Positions 33,401 to 44,195 of a DNA stretch of 64,000 nucleotides are shown here, piece by piece. The stretch's first letter is position 1. The number at the start of each line of letters is the position of its first letter. Source of the stretch: Agapanthus africanus (taxonomy: Eukaryota > Streptophyta > Magnoliopsida > Asparagales > Amaryllidaceae); assembly GCA_030015575.1 (NCBI GenBank), contig CM057347.1, positions 410,472,248 through 410,536,247 of the forward strand, in the 5' to 3' direction. Below the pieces are notes generated by a model. The model worked only from the letters and a program-made list of their open reading frames with translations. It was not told the DNA's origin and ran no database searches. The position numbers and the translations under genes were made by a program.

Positions 33401-33859
33401 ATACGTGGCATACCATTCTACTACTTTTACTGTTCCGCTGCATTGATTACTGCATGTTCATACCCATACTGCCATTGATCTACTGTTATATATATCTATT
33501 ATCACTGTTAGAATTGTCATATGATTTTATATATATTATATTGCTATTGTGTCGCTCTGACGACTTGAGTATGCATGCTCAGTGTGAGGAGAAGATTTAG
33601 CCTGGACCAGGACTAGACGTATATCACAGACACCTTGACTTGCTAACCAGAGTTATATTCGTTTATTTCGCCTCAGGTCAGTTCTTTATATTGTTTCGTT
33701 TCAGTTACTGCATTTCTTATTGCCTGCGCATTATTTACTGTTTACCACATAAAGCTAGAAGCCGAAGTGTGACTACGGCAGGATATCTTCTCGATCGTAG
33801 GAGCATGGCTGACATTGTCTACTCCTCGTATTCCGTATTTTGGGAAGCGGGGCATGACA
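30470..33859 (+). mobile_element. Solo LTR, chromovirus-like, 3.4 kb, duplication TTCAG
   Basis: Starts TGTAACACCCAGCCC, ends GGGGCATGACA, flanked by TTCAG on both sides (30465-30469 and 33860-33864). It has no gag-pol and no internal second LTR, so it is a solo LTR. The ends resemble those of the Tekay-type LTRs in this window (TGTARCAT.., ..CGTGACA). It interrupts the antisense PMD gene. Inside is a long CT-rich low-complexity tract (about 31250-31520) whose frames should not be read as genes. Confidence 0.82.
31250..31520 (+). repeat. CT-dinucleotide-rich low-complexity tract
   Basis: Dense CTCTCT runs, an ordinary microsatellite-like stretch in the solo LTR. Such pyrimidine tracts occur in plant promoters and 5' UTRs, but nothing here shows a function. 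Confidence 0.8.
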
Positions 33860-33864
33860 TTCAG

Positions 33865-34146
33865 TAGCTGCGACTTCTTCGCCGATAAAATATATCGGGC
33901 CCACTGTAAGTATCCGGCCGGGTGGCGGGGAGTTAGTCCTATGTTGTAGGGCTGTCCCCAAGGGCGCGACTCACCCTGGCATATGCGCCGTCCTAAAGTA
34001 TCCAAAGCTACCGGCGGCTGCACGGGTATTGCGTCCATAGAAGGCCGAAGAAGACCTTCTGAAGTCCAATTTACCTCCTCCACAGTATAGCTTATCGAGG
34101 GTGCATCTGTATAAGGGATCGCAGAGATAGGCTCCGAGGGTGTCAC
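33865..34146 (-). pseudogene. 5' coding block of the antisense gene, upstream of the solo LTR insertion
   Basis: On the minus strand this block begins with an ATG at 34144-34146 (MTPSEPISAIPY) and reads to the target duplication of the solo LTR with a WARYILSAKKSQLLN segment, as is usual shortly before the PMD signature. It is the start-proximal part of the gene whose PMD region lies at 29141-30464. It sits about 720 bases downstream of a minus-strand TATA box. Confidence 0.5.
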
Positions 34147-34480
34147 ACAAGAAAAGCTTCGGCGGCCTCTGATAATCTGATCGTACCATCTACCCCATAG
34201 ATGAAGACTCTTTTGCTCTAGGTCATAGTCTTTGTTCAGCGCAAGAACCTCTCGGTCTACGGGCGCTTCGAGGAACCTGCCTTCCGAGCGGACGAACGGG
34301 AAAGAAGTATCGAAAGACCGAGTGACAGAGTGACACCTGTCAAATTCTAACGATGAAGGAATAAAAATTCCTTAAGAGCCTTGCTCTGTAAAAAACGATG
34401 GAATAACCATAAGAAAATTTAAAATAAGAGTTTTAATGAATTAAAAATTCTGAAATCTATGAACAAACTCTAAGAGTTCT

Positions 34481-34690
34481 TCATGAGCAAAGCTCTGTTC
34501 ATTCATGGGCTAAGAAACCCCAAGAAAGATCTCTTTAGATCTATGGGTTCAAGAGAGCAAAGCTCTATTAATGAAACCCTAAAAGGGTTTTCTTTAGATC
34601 AAAGATCTATGGAGAGCAAAGCTCTGTTGATGAAACCCTAAAAGTGTTTTCTTTAGATCAAAGATCTATGAAGAGCAAAGCTCTGTTAAT
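34481..34690 (-). repeat. ~58-bp tandem repeats in the leader of the antisense gene
   Basis: Two good units and two partial ones with GAGCAAAGCTCTGTT, GAAACCCTAAAAG and TTTAGATCAAAGATCTATG (plus-strand reading), spaced 58-59 bases. They lie between the minus-strand TATA box and the first antisense coding block, so would be in its leader. Confidence 0.75.
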
Positions 34691-34862
34691 AGGTAAAACC
34701 TTAGATTATTAAAAGTTCCTTTTAAAAAGATTTAATCTTTACCTAAGTTTGACAGAGTTCTGTCCTTAAGAAAGTTCTTAAGCCAAAGAGCTATGCTCTG
34801 CAGGAGAATAAAAATTCTCAGAAGAAGGAAGATGAATAGAAATCATCTCAAGGACCAAGGGT

Positions 34863-34874
34863 CCTATTTATAGG
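34863..34874 (-). promoter_or_regulatory. TATA box of the antisense PMD gene
   Basis: CCTATAAATAGG on the minus strand, with CACGTG-type and GCGC-rich sequence immediately upstream (34925-34965) and the long repeat-bearing leader downstream. It lies only about 110 bases from the start of the 3' LTR and points away from it. Inferred promoter, no expression evidence. Confidence 0.55.
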
Positions 34875-34962
34875 CACTGAGATACCGTTTCAACTTCCGA
34901 GTTGATCCAAAGGCGCAAATGCTGCTACCGCTGCACTCACGTGTGGGCCACGTGAGCGCAAC

Positions 34963-34980
34963 GGTGGGGGGGGGGGCATT
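34963..34980 (+). other. Polypurine tract of element A
   Basis: GGTGGGGGGGGGGGCATT directly precedes the 3' LTR start. The pure G run fits the primer for plus-strand synthesis, although such runs also change length easily. Confidence 0.6.
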
Positions 34981-36059
34981 TGTTTCCCCCAATCAGAGTA
35001 AATCTTTTTTTAAAAAAAAATTCAAATTTTGAAATGAAGAAACGCTTCAGAAGCAGCGCCAAGTGCGCTGCGCCCTAAGCAGCGCACCCCGTGCAAAGCA
35101 CGTGTGCGCTAGCGCTAAGAGCGTTGCACTTAAGCAGTGCACCACGTGCAAAGCACGTGTGCGCTAGCGCCAAGTGCATTGCGCACCACGTGCAAAGCAC
35201 GGGTGCGCTAGCGCTGGAACTAAAAGCTACCCACCGTCAGATCAAAGATCTAATAATAATGATAAATCATTAATTAATTAGAATTAAATTCTGTTAAGAA
35301 AAGATTCATCAAGATCTTTCCAAACAACAAGATTGTGCTATGTAATCAGAGAACCGTTGGATCAATGATCCAATGGTGATTAAAAATTACCAAAGTACAG
35401 AACAAATTCTGTATGGAAAGATTTTCCAATTTTGTTAAAAACAAGAAAATTGCCTTCTGTAAATCAGAAGCTGTAACATTTCAAAAAAATAAAATATTAT
35501 TTTTGGGAATTTTCATAATTTAAGATTAATTTTTAATGAATATTTTAATAGTCGGTATAATTAAATACCAATAAATGGGGAAAATTCTGGAGAAAATTTT
35601 GGAAATTCTAAAATAGGTTATTTTGTGGAAATATACCATTTTACAGTTCTTATGATGAATTATATGCTACATTAGTGTTAATAGCGATCAAAAATCGCTA
35701 ATTGGATTTTTAGCTTTTTGTGCCAAAATGTGCACATAACATTTTCCACACTTGTCACACTTGTTTCATGTTTTGGTTTCTTGATGGCTTAGAGTTGAAC
35801 CATGTTTAGATGACCATGGTGGGTTGAACCAATTGGTTAGGTTATAGGCTAATTAAGGTTGTGGCTTTGTTTACAATTGGATTAGGGTTATGTTGACTTG
35901 TGTAGGGAGAGAGAGAGTAAGCCATGGTGGTTGTGTATTAACTTGAGAGAGAGAGAGAGAGAGGTGGCTAGGGTGTGCTATGATCCATCCCATTTCATTA
36001 TTCCTTGTGTTCTTCCCTCCCTCTCTAATGATAATGCCTCCAAGTGAAGACATCAGCAC

Positions 36060-36660
36060 ACTCCAGCAGCAGCTGCATCAACACCCATTCACCCACACAT
36101 CAGCCCCATAGCTGCTGCTACAAGCTGCAACATCATAGCCCCATACCTACACCCTCACATCAAGCACAACCTTAGCCCAAACAAAAGCAACAGCCATATC
36201 AGCTGCAATAGCAGCTGATGTAACATATCAGCCCCCAATTGATCAATATCAGCCCCCTTTATCAACACATCAGCCCCCTTTAAACAACACTTCAGCCCCA
36301 ATATCATCAACATCAGCTTCATAACCAACCACACCACCACACCCCAACATCAAACAACAACCACAACAGCCACAGCTGCTACAACACACAAAAAATGAAA
36401 AGAGAATTGCCAGCAACAACCTCAGCCTGAACTGCATCAGCAGTGAAAAACAGCCACAACAGCAACAACTCCATTCAAACCACACCACACCCTTATATAC
36501 TGCAACCTCACACTTCACCTCACCCAACATCATAAACACACCAACACAACAACAACCTCAGCAGCAACAAAAGCTTCTGCTGCAACAAATACAGCATCAG
36601 CTTCAGCACAGCTGTAGAAGCAACACCAGCAGCAACACCAGTAGTCCAGCAGCAGCACAA
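36060..36660 (+). repeat. CAG/CAA-rich low-complexity stretch inside the solo LTR
   Basis: Irregular CAGC, CAAC and ATCAGCCCC words over some 600 bases; small frames on either strand follow from the composition. A GA-rich microsatellite (35943-35962) lies just upstream. Confidence 0.7.
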
Positions 36661-38654
36661 CACCCCTCCTTCCTTCATCCTCTTTTCTCCTACATTCTAG
36701 GATTTTCTTGAGGTATAATCTTGCAACCCAACTCCTATTTTGCCAAGTTCTGGTTATATAGCTGAAATTTAGTATTATTAAGTAGATTAGTGCTAGTTTA
36801 GGAGAAGTTGAGTGAGATTTAGCCTAGCGATGGTTTTGAATGTTAGTATAGACTTATTAGGTGCTGTGAAGACCAGTTTAACCAAGATTTCCCTAGTTTT
36901 CCAGTAAGTTACCTGAAAGTTTCAACTTGGCGTATTTATCGATTTTATCGACTTTGTGGCTTTTCTGGAAACTGCTATCAATCTGGACCTCCTAAAATAA
37001 AATTGATTTGGCAGTGAGATGTGCACGCAGATAGGAACCAACACCCAAAACCCTAGCCCTAACCACCATTTTATGGCCACAGATTTAATCCCCCTGGCCG
37101 CAATTTGCGGCCAGACCAGGGTGGAACTGCCTCGTTTTGCATGCACGGCCCTATTTCATGTAAACTTTACCCTGGGTATGTCTAGTTTTGACTGATTCCA
37201 GTTAGGGTAAAATCTGGGTTGATTTTCATGAGTTGGCGTATGATTTACGACTTGTTTTAGCATGGTTTTTGGTATTCGATGATTCGTTTCTGTCGGGTGG
37301 CATTTAGACGTCAACGGCAGTAGATATTGGCTGTGTTTGCACGCGAGGCCACAGGTTTTTACCTATGGGCGTAGCGTGCACCATTTTGGCGTCCGACATG
37401 GTTTTTATGTGTTTTAGCGTATGATATTCTTGTAGGTACCCCACGTGGCGTCGAGGCGTTGGAGATGCAAATGGCGACATCGGCACCGGTACGCATATAA
37501 CAAGGTAAGTAGATTTATATCTATGGGGAGAAGTCGGGTGGATGGCGTATAGCACCCCCGCAGTCCGATGTCTAGTATACCATATGTACTTTATATATAC
37601 AGATATATGTTAGCTTATGTGTGACTTGGTTGTTTAGGACGTGTTAGGTGTAATATGCATAGGTTAGGGTTAGAAGTAACTAGTGTAGTTTCTAGTCGCG
37701 AACCTAGAATAGGTTTATACCCACACGCACGCACGTGCATATTTGCTATGTTTATACTGTGATGATGAGGATATTGGAGGACATTGGGGATGAGTCAATG
37801 AGATTGGGCATAGTGCCGTGATATCGGTGATGTGATGTGATTCGTATTTGGGATACGATATATGATTTTTAGCGGGCCTTGGGACGTGTGTTTCACACAC
37901 GTGTTCTTACTTATATAATGGTATCAATTCATACTAGACTTAGATCAGTACCCCAGATTATGTGAGATGATGATAAGGATACCAAATAATTGATGAGCCG
38001 ATTGTGATATTGACCCGTACCCAGCTATTGGGATGCCGTACGACGATTTACCGTACGAGCTATATATTGATGATTGATCCGTGCTCATGACTCGAGGATG
38101 TTAGATGACATACGGTATAGTACGCGATACTATTGAGGCAGAATCACCGACTATTTACATTTATATTTACATATATATCGACTCAGATTAGGTGGTTTCC
38201 ATACCCCTCCCGATTTACTTGATAGTTAGATCAGTAGTTAGTATAGTAGATGTTAGACTAGACCCGAGCCATACCTATTTCAAAAACTTACGAATCGGGA
38301 ATATCTTAAAAACAAGTAAAGGGATTCTACAGATATTTTCAAAGGACGTATCTTACTTAAAAAAAACTCCGTAGCCCTTATTTTACTAAAAACCCCGATT
38401 TGTCTTATTTCAAATGGCACAATTTCATGACATATACATATTGATGTAGACTCTTCACAGTTGCGTTGATTTATTCGATTCCGCATTTTCATTGCTATTC
38501 GCATTTCATTTCATGAGCTATTGCTATATTATCATCATGCTGTTAGGACACCGGCACAATTATCGATGATGCATATGTCCACGTACACTGTTTGCCGGCA
38601 CACACACTTCGTCATCGATAATTGCCATGTCACTACACTGTAGTATTGTTGCAT

Positions 38655-38800
38655 TCAGGATATGACACTTGTATGGCATACTTGTACGTATACTTATCGT
38701 ACACTTATACTTGTGCACATACTTATTGTACACTCATACTTGTGCACCTGCCTGTCGTACACTCATATTTGTACACATACATATTTACACATACATAGAT
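38655..38800 (+). repeat. Short tandem repeats of ACTTGTACACATACTTATCGTACAC type
   Basis: Four irregular units around CTTGTGCACATACTTATTGT lie in the solo LTR. Alternating purine and pyrimidine steps are frequent. No function seen. Confidence 0.55.
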
Positions 38801-41800
38801 GATAATTCTAAATTTGGAAACCGCAAAATACTCTTCAAAATTGATTCATTTTAAAAGAGCGGTTTCCCTCAATATGTGCATATTACTATTCCTGGTTGCA
38901 TGATAGACAGATATGCTTGCATTTCTTTTACATGTTGCATATATCATGCTTCTGATTATACGCATTGAGATGTGTTGTTTTCATGATATTTCTGGATTTG
39001 GGAACCGTGGATATTTCAAAAGAAAATATGTAATTGTTTTAAAAACCCAGTTACCCTTGATATGATATTTCAGTGCGTCCACCATGTGTTTTCTCGGTGC
39101 TAGAGTGACATGTGAAACCCGATTCGAGTAGGCCGATGAGGCCGATTGTGGGTACATGGTAGGCCCGGTATGGTATCCCGGGGCGAGAACGGGTCGCTGT
39201 GCAATAGACGGTGAGCCTGGCAGAGGGACCACTACCTACCGGTGATCGTATTTGAGCTCGGCGGATATTCGGAGGATACCGACCGGAGTTGAGAGATGGA
39301 TATGGGCATACTGCTAGGGCCGAGGGCCGATACCGCAGACGGAGCCCGTGGGCTGACCCAGACTGACGGGTGCCCGATATATGAGTATTTACGTGCCGAT
39401 GCTGGGCACAGTTTTCATGATGTTTTCGAGTGTCGATACTGGGCAATCCGGTTCCATGATTTTGATTATATCCTCGTACTTCCATGCATATGCTTATGAT
39501 ATTTACGTGCATGATGCTTATTGTCATTGGGTGACGGGTGGACAGGATCCACGTTTATACAGACTTTGATTACATACAGACCTCGATTACATTGATCATA
39601 CTTCATTTGTATATATAACAGGGTATGAGGGCGCTGTTATATATACCCTTACATCAATATTAGTGGAATGAAACGCTAATATATGTGTATTGATATCCAT
39701 TTGATACTTCATCATATTACTCCATGCAGACATACCTCTTATATATGACATGTTATTATCTAAGGCACTGACACGAGCACTTGGTACTACATACATGTAT
39801 AGATGTTTCATTGCCACCTTAGCATGCTTCAGACTTATTCATTTGAGGTTTATATATTGATCGTATGACTTAGGATTGCGTCATACATGCGATTTTCTGT
39901 TCGTAGATCTTTTTCTACTCACGAGTTGGCAATTCACCCCCATTGTGCCCCAGGTTCTTGCAGGTTTGCCGTACAGGTTTTTTTACGGCTTTGCGGGCAC
40001 TGTTCCTTTCGGGTGACTTGCTAGTAGGTATGTTTATTGTATCGCACCCATCATTATACATTGTATATTATATTTCAGTTGTATCTAGAATTTCCATCAA
40101 CCAAACATGTACCTATTGAGATAGAGACCAGTGATGTTTATTCTTTCTACCGTAGAGTCGCGCGTTATATTTCTATGGATTTCATGTTGTTGGATTTACC
40201 TTTCTGTTGTGATCCCCGCCTTTAGGCGTTGTATATTATGTTGCTTACAGGTTGATTGTTATGGTTCTTCCTACTCTCTACTACTTTTCTTGGTTTGGAT
40301 TTCTGGGTTTTCGGCTTACTTAGATTACGTACGCCTTGAGACGTTTGTAGTTTAAGTGCCGGTCATATTCCGTACTTTCGGGACGTGACAGAAGCCCTTG
40401 GATCAAAGATCCAACCGGGGAAACATCCCCAAATCAATTGAAGAAAAGATCTCCTTAACTGATTGAACTGATCAGCTTGCCCTATATAAAGGCTCTTAGA
40501 CTTCAAGTCTCAGATATACAGAAGCATAGAGAGGAACCCCCCATAAGCTTTGAGAGATCTCAGAAAGAAGAGCCAAGCTCTCAGAAAAAAAGAGTTTCTT
40601 CAAGGTAAAAAATGAACAGAGAGATGAAATCATCTCATAATTAAAAAATAAGAACTCACTTCTTTAAAGATCATAGATTTATAAGTCCAAGGTATTTCAC
40701 AAAAAGATCAAAAGATCTCATCATAAAGTAAAAAAAAGAAGAACATAATTCTTCTCACAGATCATAGATTTATAAGAAAAATTGTCTTTTACAAAAAGAA
40801 ATCATGAACATCTCATTATAAAATAAAGGGGGAGAGAATAATTCAATTCTCTTAAGGATCATAGATCTATAAAGGCAAAACCTTTCATCAATACAAGAGA
40901 TTGAAGCATCTCCTATAAAGTAAGAACTTTTGTTCTTAGGATCTTGAGACAAAGTCTCTTCTAAGGAAGAATTTATTTCCCAGAACATAAAATTGATCAA
41001 ATAGCGCACTGCGCACTTTAACTGGCGCTCAGCGCCAAGCGCACTACGTGCTCCTCACATGTGCGCTACTTAGCAGAAGCGCATCAGCGCTCAAAGACTA
41101 GCGCGAAACGCTGCAGAGCCTTAGCGCTTCAAATATAGCGCACTGGGCTCATGGACTAGCGCTCAGTGCCAAGCGCACCACGTGTCACTCACGTGTGCGC
41201 CACTGAACTAATAGCGCAATGCGCTCATAAATTAGCGCAATGCGCTCATTATCCGGCGCTTAGCGCCAAGCGCGCCACGTGTCCCTCACATGTGCGCCAC
41301 TCGGCAGAAGCGCACTGCGCTCTTTAACTGGCGCAAAGCGCCAAGCGCAACACGTGCTCCTCACGTGTGCGCTGATAGAACATAAATTGTTCTTTAATAA
41401 GCCCAGAGCTATGATGAATGCTCAGCATTCAATAAAAGACAGAAATACTGTCAAAACTCAAATCAATGCTCAGCATTGTTAAAAGGGCCAAGCTCAAATA
41501 AATGCTCAGCAGCCCAAAATAAATGTTAAACATTTTAACTTGATTGGACTTAGCCCAAGATTGGCCATAAGTTCTCAACTCAGATTAATTGAGCCCATAT
41601 GCTCATAAATCATTCAACAGATCTTAGCCCCAAATTGGACTACAGATCTCCCAACCAAAATTGGTTCAAGGGTACATCTCTTCACTCCTCTGATATTTGT
41701 CGTTGTAATCCTTCAACGTTTTCAGAAAGGTGACGGGTCCCGACAACCATACATTTCATAGACTATGACGTCTTTAAACTGGACTGTGGGGTCCTTAAAC

Positions 41801-42629
41801 CCATGGACTATGATGTCCTTAACCTCGGACTGTGGGGTCCCTTTAAACCCACGGATTCTTTAAACCCACGGACTATGATGTCCTTAACCTCGGACTGTGG
41901 GGTCCCTTTAAACCCACGGACTATGATGTCCTTAACCTTGGACCGTAATGTCCTTAAACTAACGTTGGACCGTAATGTCCTTAAACTAATTATGGACCGT
42001 AATGTCCCTAAACTAACGTTGGACCACCATGTCCTTAAACTGGCAATCGACCACAATGTCCCTAAACTAAACAATAGAGCCCAAATGCTCTTTTGTCGGA
42101 TCTAAACGATCCCGTTAAGTTGATCTTAGTCTAAAATTAGACTAACGTATCCTTAATATACGTTTAAGTTGATCTTAGTCTCAAATGAGACTAACGTATC
42201 CTTAAACCCAACCCAAACCCAAATCTAAGAAAGTACGGATTTGGATTAATCCACGCCCTATGGGCGACAACATAAATTAGACTCCGTATACAATCCACGG
42301 GCAACCAAAAAAAAAACACAAATGACCCGAAGTGACCATCTGGAGAAGGAGAAAGTGGTTACCGCGATGCGGTAGCGCAATTAACTGCAGGGGCTTGCGT
42401 CTGCAGGGAAGAGCGTCCCCACAATCAAAACCCCCTCAACGAGGGGGAATCTGACGAAGTCTGCTATATCGGCCGCATCCGTTTAAACCTTCGAAACATG
42501 GTGTCATAGATCAACTTGGAATCTTTGGAGAGGTGGACGGATAGCACCAAATAGCATCTGCCCCCCCCCCCCAATTCAGGCCGGACGTCCCAACGTCCCG
42601 GTCGCCTCTTTTCGGCGGAGAATAGTATG

Positions 42630-44190
42630 TAATTATACGATGGTTATATCCAATAAAAGGGGATCTTTGTAGTAATACAAAATGTTCCGGAGAAAAGCAA
42701 AGGGTAAAAGTAGGAGTGGCAATGATGTATGCAACTCTGACAATCCAAAAGCCAGTGTTTTAAGAAAGTTCGGTTAACTTGGTTACTGAGTTATAGTCTA
42801 GGGTCGGGACATGGTCGCTGCCAAAGAGAGAGAGAGAGAAAAGAAACACTCTGCGTGCACTCTAACCTAGATCAGAATGGTTAATCACTTTATCTAATCA
42901 GGATGTCTCCCACTATATCCTCAAATTCTACTCCAAACCTGAAAGAAGAATTAGTCGGGATCATCTAAAATCACCCGAGGAGTAAACCAACTCATCAGTG
43001 GGTATCGAGATCCAACTATCATCGCATGATGACCTGATGGAATTCACTCACGTTATCACACTCCAGAAAGTATGCGCATGCCTGGCAAGTTTCCTGTATG
43101 TTTGAAACTCCCAATGTGATTTTTACCCCATGGTCTTATGACCTTGACGAAGGCCAACAAATCATAATTCACATGTTAAGTTCTACCCGTCATTGTTCAG
43201 GTTAATTTGAACCCACCCGTACTTGCCCTTGACGAAGGTCAACAAGGCTGTACGACTGTCCCAAACCAATGCATCTATTTTATGCAATAGAAAGGTAACA
43301 AGCAGGTACCATACACTATGCCTTGACAAAGGCCAACAAACATAGCATGAATACTAGGTGCTACCCGTCTGAAATGACGGAGGGCTACGAATGGTTTTTG
43401 GCGAAAAACCTTTAACGTAATGAACTTGATATCGTTGAAGGAACCGGATAGCTTTTTATAAATATATAGTGGCGAAAACCTTTGCTAAAGAGGTCACTCC
43501 CGGCAAAGGGATCTCGGCTCTTTCCTCGTGGAATGAGGTGCATGATATTCTCACTGAATACCACGATGCAAAGAAAAAATTAATCGACTATAGTGAAGTT
43601 ATTACCCTGAAGCAAACTTCTGCCCAAGGGGTCACTCCCTATGAAGGGATCTCGGTCCTTGCCTCGTCGAATGAGGTGCTGGATATTCATAACCGAATAC
43701 CACTGTGCAAAACAAAAGAAAACATTCTTGTAATAACAGCTTTTTGAAAATTGTTCTAACAACATCGAATAGGTTTGTTTTCCTTGCATTGATCTGAATC
43801 AACGCAGTCCCACCAATTAATCACACCAGAAAAGAACGAAAATATGTTGTATGTATATGCCATCCGGATTCGCCACTGGGCCGTGTCATCACCCGTTAGA
43901 TTACTTAACTAACGACAGAGCGGGGACTGGACTAGTATGGGTGTAAAACATATACAACATCCACTAGTATATATAACAATATATAATAATCGCTCTAGGC
44001 ATGATAAATCCAACATCACAGATAAGCAATAAGTATCACAGAACAATACTGATAATCTGGGAGCCCCGAGTTTCCATTGAGCCACAAGTGAAACCCGACC
44101 ATCCCCTGGTCGTGTGGATAGCCCGTGCAAAGAAAACCTAGACCCCTACGAGTGCGGCAAGTTACCCGCCAAAACCAGAAGCGAGGCAGC
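42630..44190. other. Background sequence between element A and the Tekay element
   Basis: This continues the background sequence seen at 6943-8860 and has no supported gene. It contains a GACGAAGGYCAACAA motif three times (about 43145, 43235 and 43322) and a two-unit repeat at 43476-43720. The last 300 bases resemble LTR sequence in composition (CCTACGAGTGCGGC at 44145, again at 54559 on the other side of the Tekay element), but I cannot name the family. Confidence 0.45.
43469..43747 (+). other. Two-unit ~140-bp repeat with an open frame of unknown meaning
   Basis: A 92-residue frame contains two related segments (GISALSSWNEVHDI and GISVLASSNEVLDI, each after VTP). Unit spacing is about 141 bases, divisible by three, which alone can keep a frame open. 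No domain is recognised. Probably repeat DNA and not a gene. Confidence 0.3.
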
Positions 44191-44195
44191 CCCCT

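Larger units (their letters stand above)
35472..40390 (+). mobile_element. Solo LTR of a Tekay-type chromovirus, 4.9 kb, duplication GAAGC
   Basis: Begins TGTAACATTTC and ends GGGACGTGACA, flanked by GAAGC (35467-35471 and 40391-40395); the partner LTR of element A shows the uninterrupted site near 11690. No coding domains and no second LTR. A block at 39923-39964 (GAGTTGGCAATTCACCCCC..GTGCC..CTTGCAGG) is shared with the Tekay LTRs at 44692-44733 and 52325-52366 (minus strand), at a similar distance from the LTR end, supporting the lineage. It is unusually long for a single LTR. Confidence 0.82.
8866..42624 (+). mobile_element. Tat-lineage Ty3/Gypsy element A, with three nested solo LTRs and an antisense PMD gene
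   Basis: The element runs from TGTTTCCCCCAATCAGAGC at 8866 to GGAGAATA at 42624 and is flanked by the perfect duplication GTATG (8861-8865 and 42625-42629). Order: 5' LTR, primer site, gag, protease, reverse transcriptase, RNase H, second (plant Tat-type) RNase H, integrase, repeat-rich 3' region, antisense gene, polypurine tract, 3' LTR. The second RNase H and the YHR-type knuckles mark the Tat lineage, known for large size and extra frames. Without the 10.5 kb of nested solo LTRs it would be about 23 kb. The coding part is broken in many places. The LTRs differ by roughly 3-5 percent where compared by eye, mostly C/T and G/A changes, pointing to an age of very roughly 1-2 million years at usual plant LTR rates. 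Confidence 0.9.
34981..42624 (+). repeat. 3' LTR of element A (interrupted by a 4.9 kb solo LTR)
   Basis: Matches the 5' LTR from TGTTTCCCCCAATCAGAG to GGAGAATA; about 2.72 kb after removing the insertion. TATA box at 40482-40492, GCGC block at 41000-41375, GTCCTTAAACT repeats at 41760-42065. It has three 56-bp upstream units where the partner has five. Confidence 0.88.

Noticed and set aside
36155-36539. Leu/Cys-rich frames resembling membrane proteins
   Set aside because: Reverse-strand reading of CAG/CAA-rich low-complexity DNA inside the GAAGC solo LTR.
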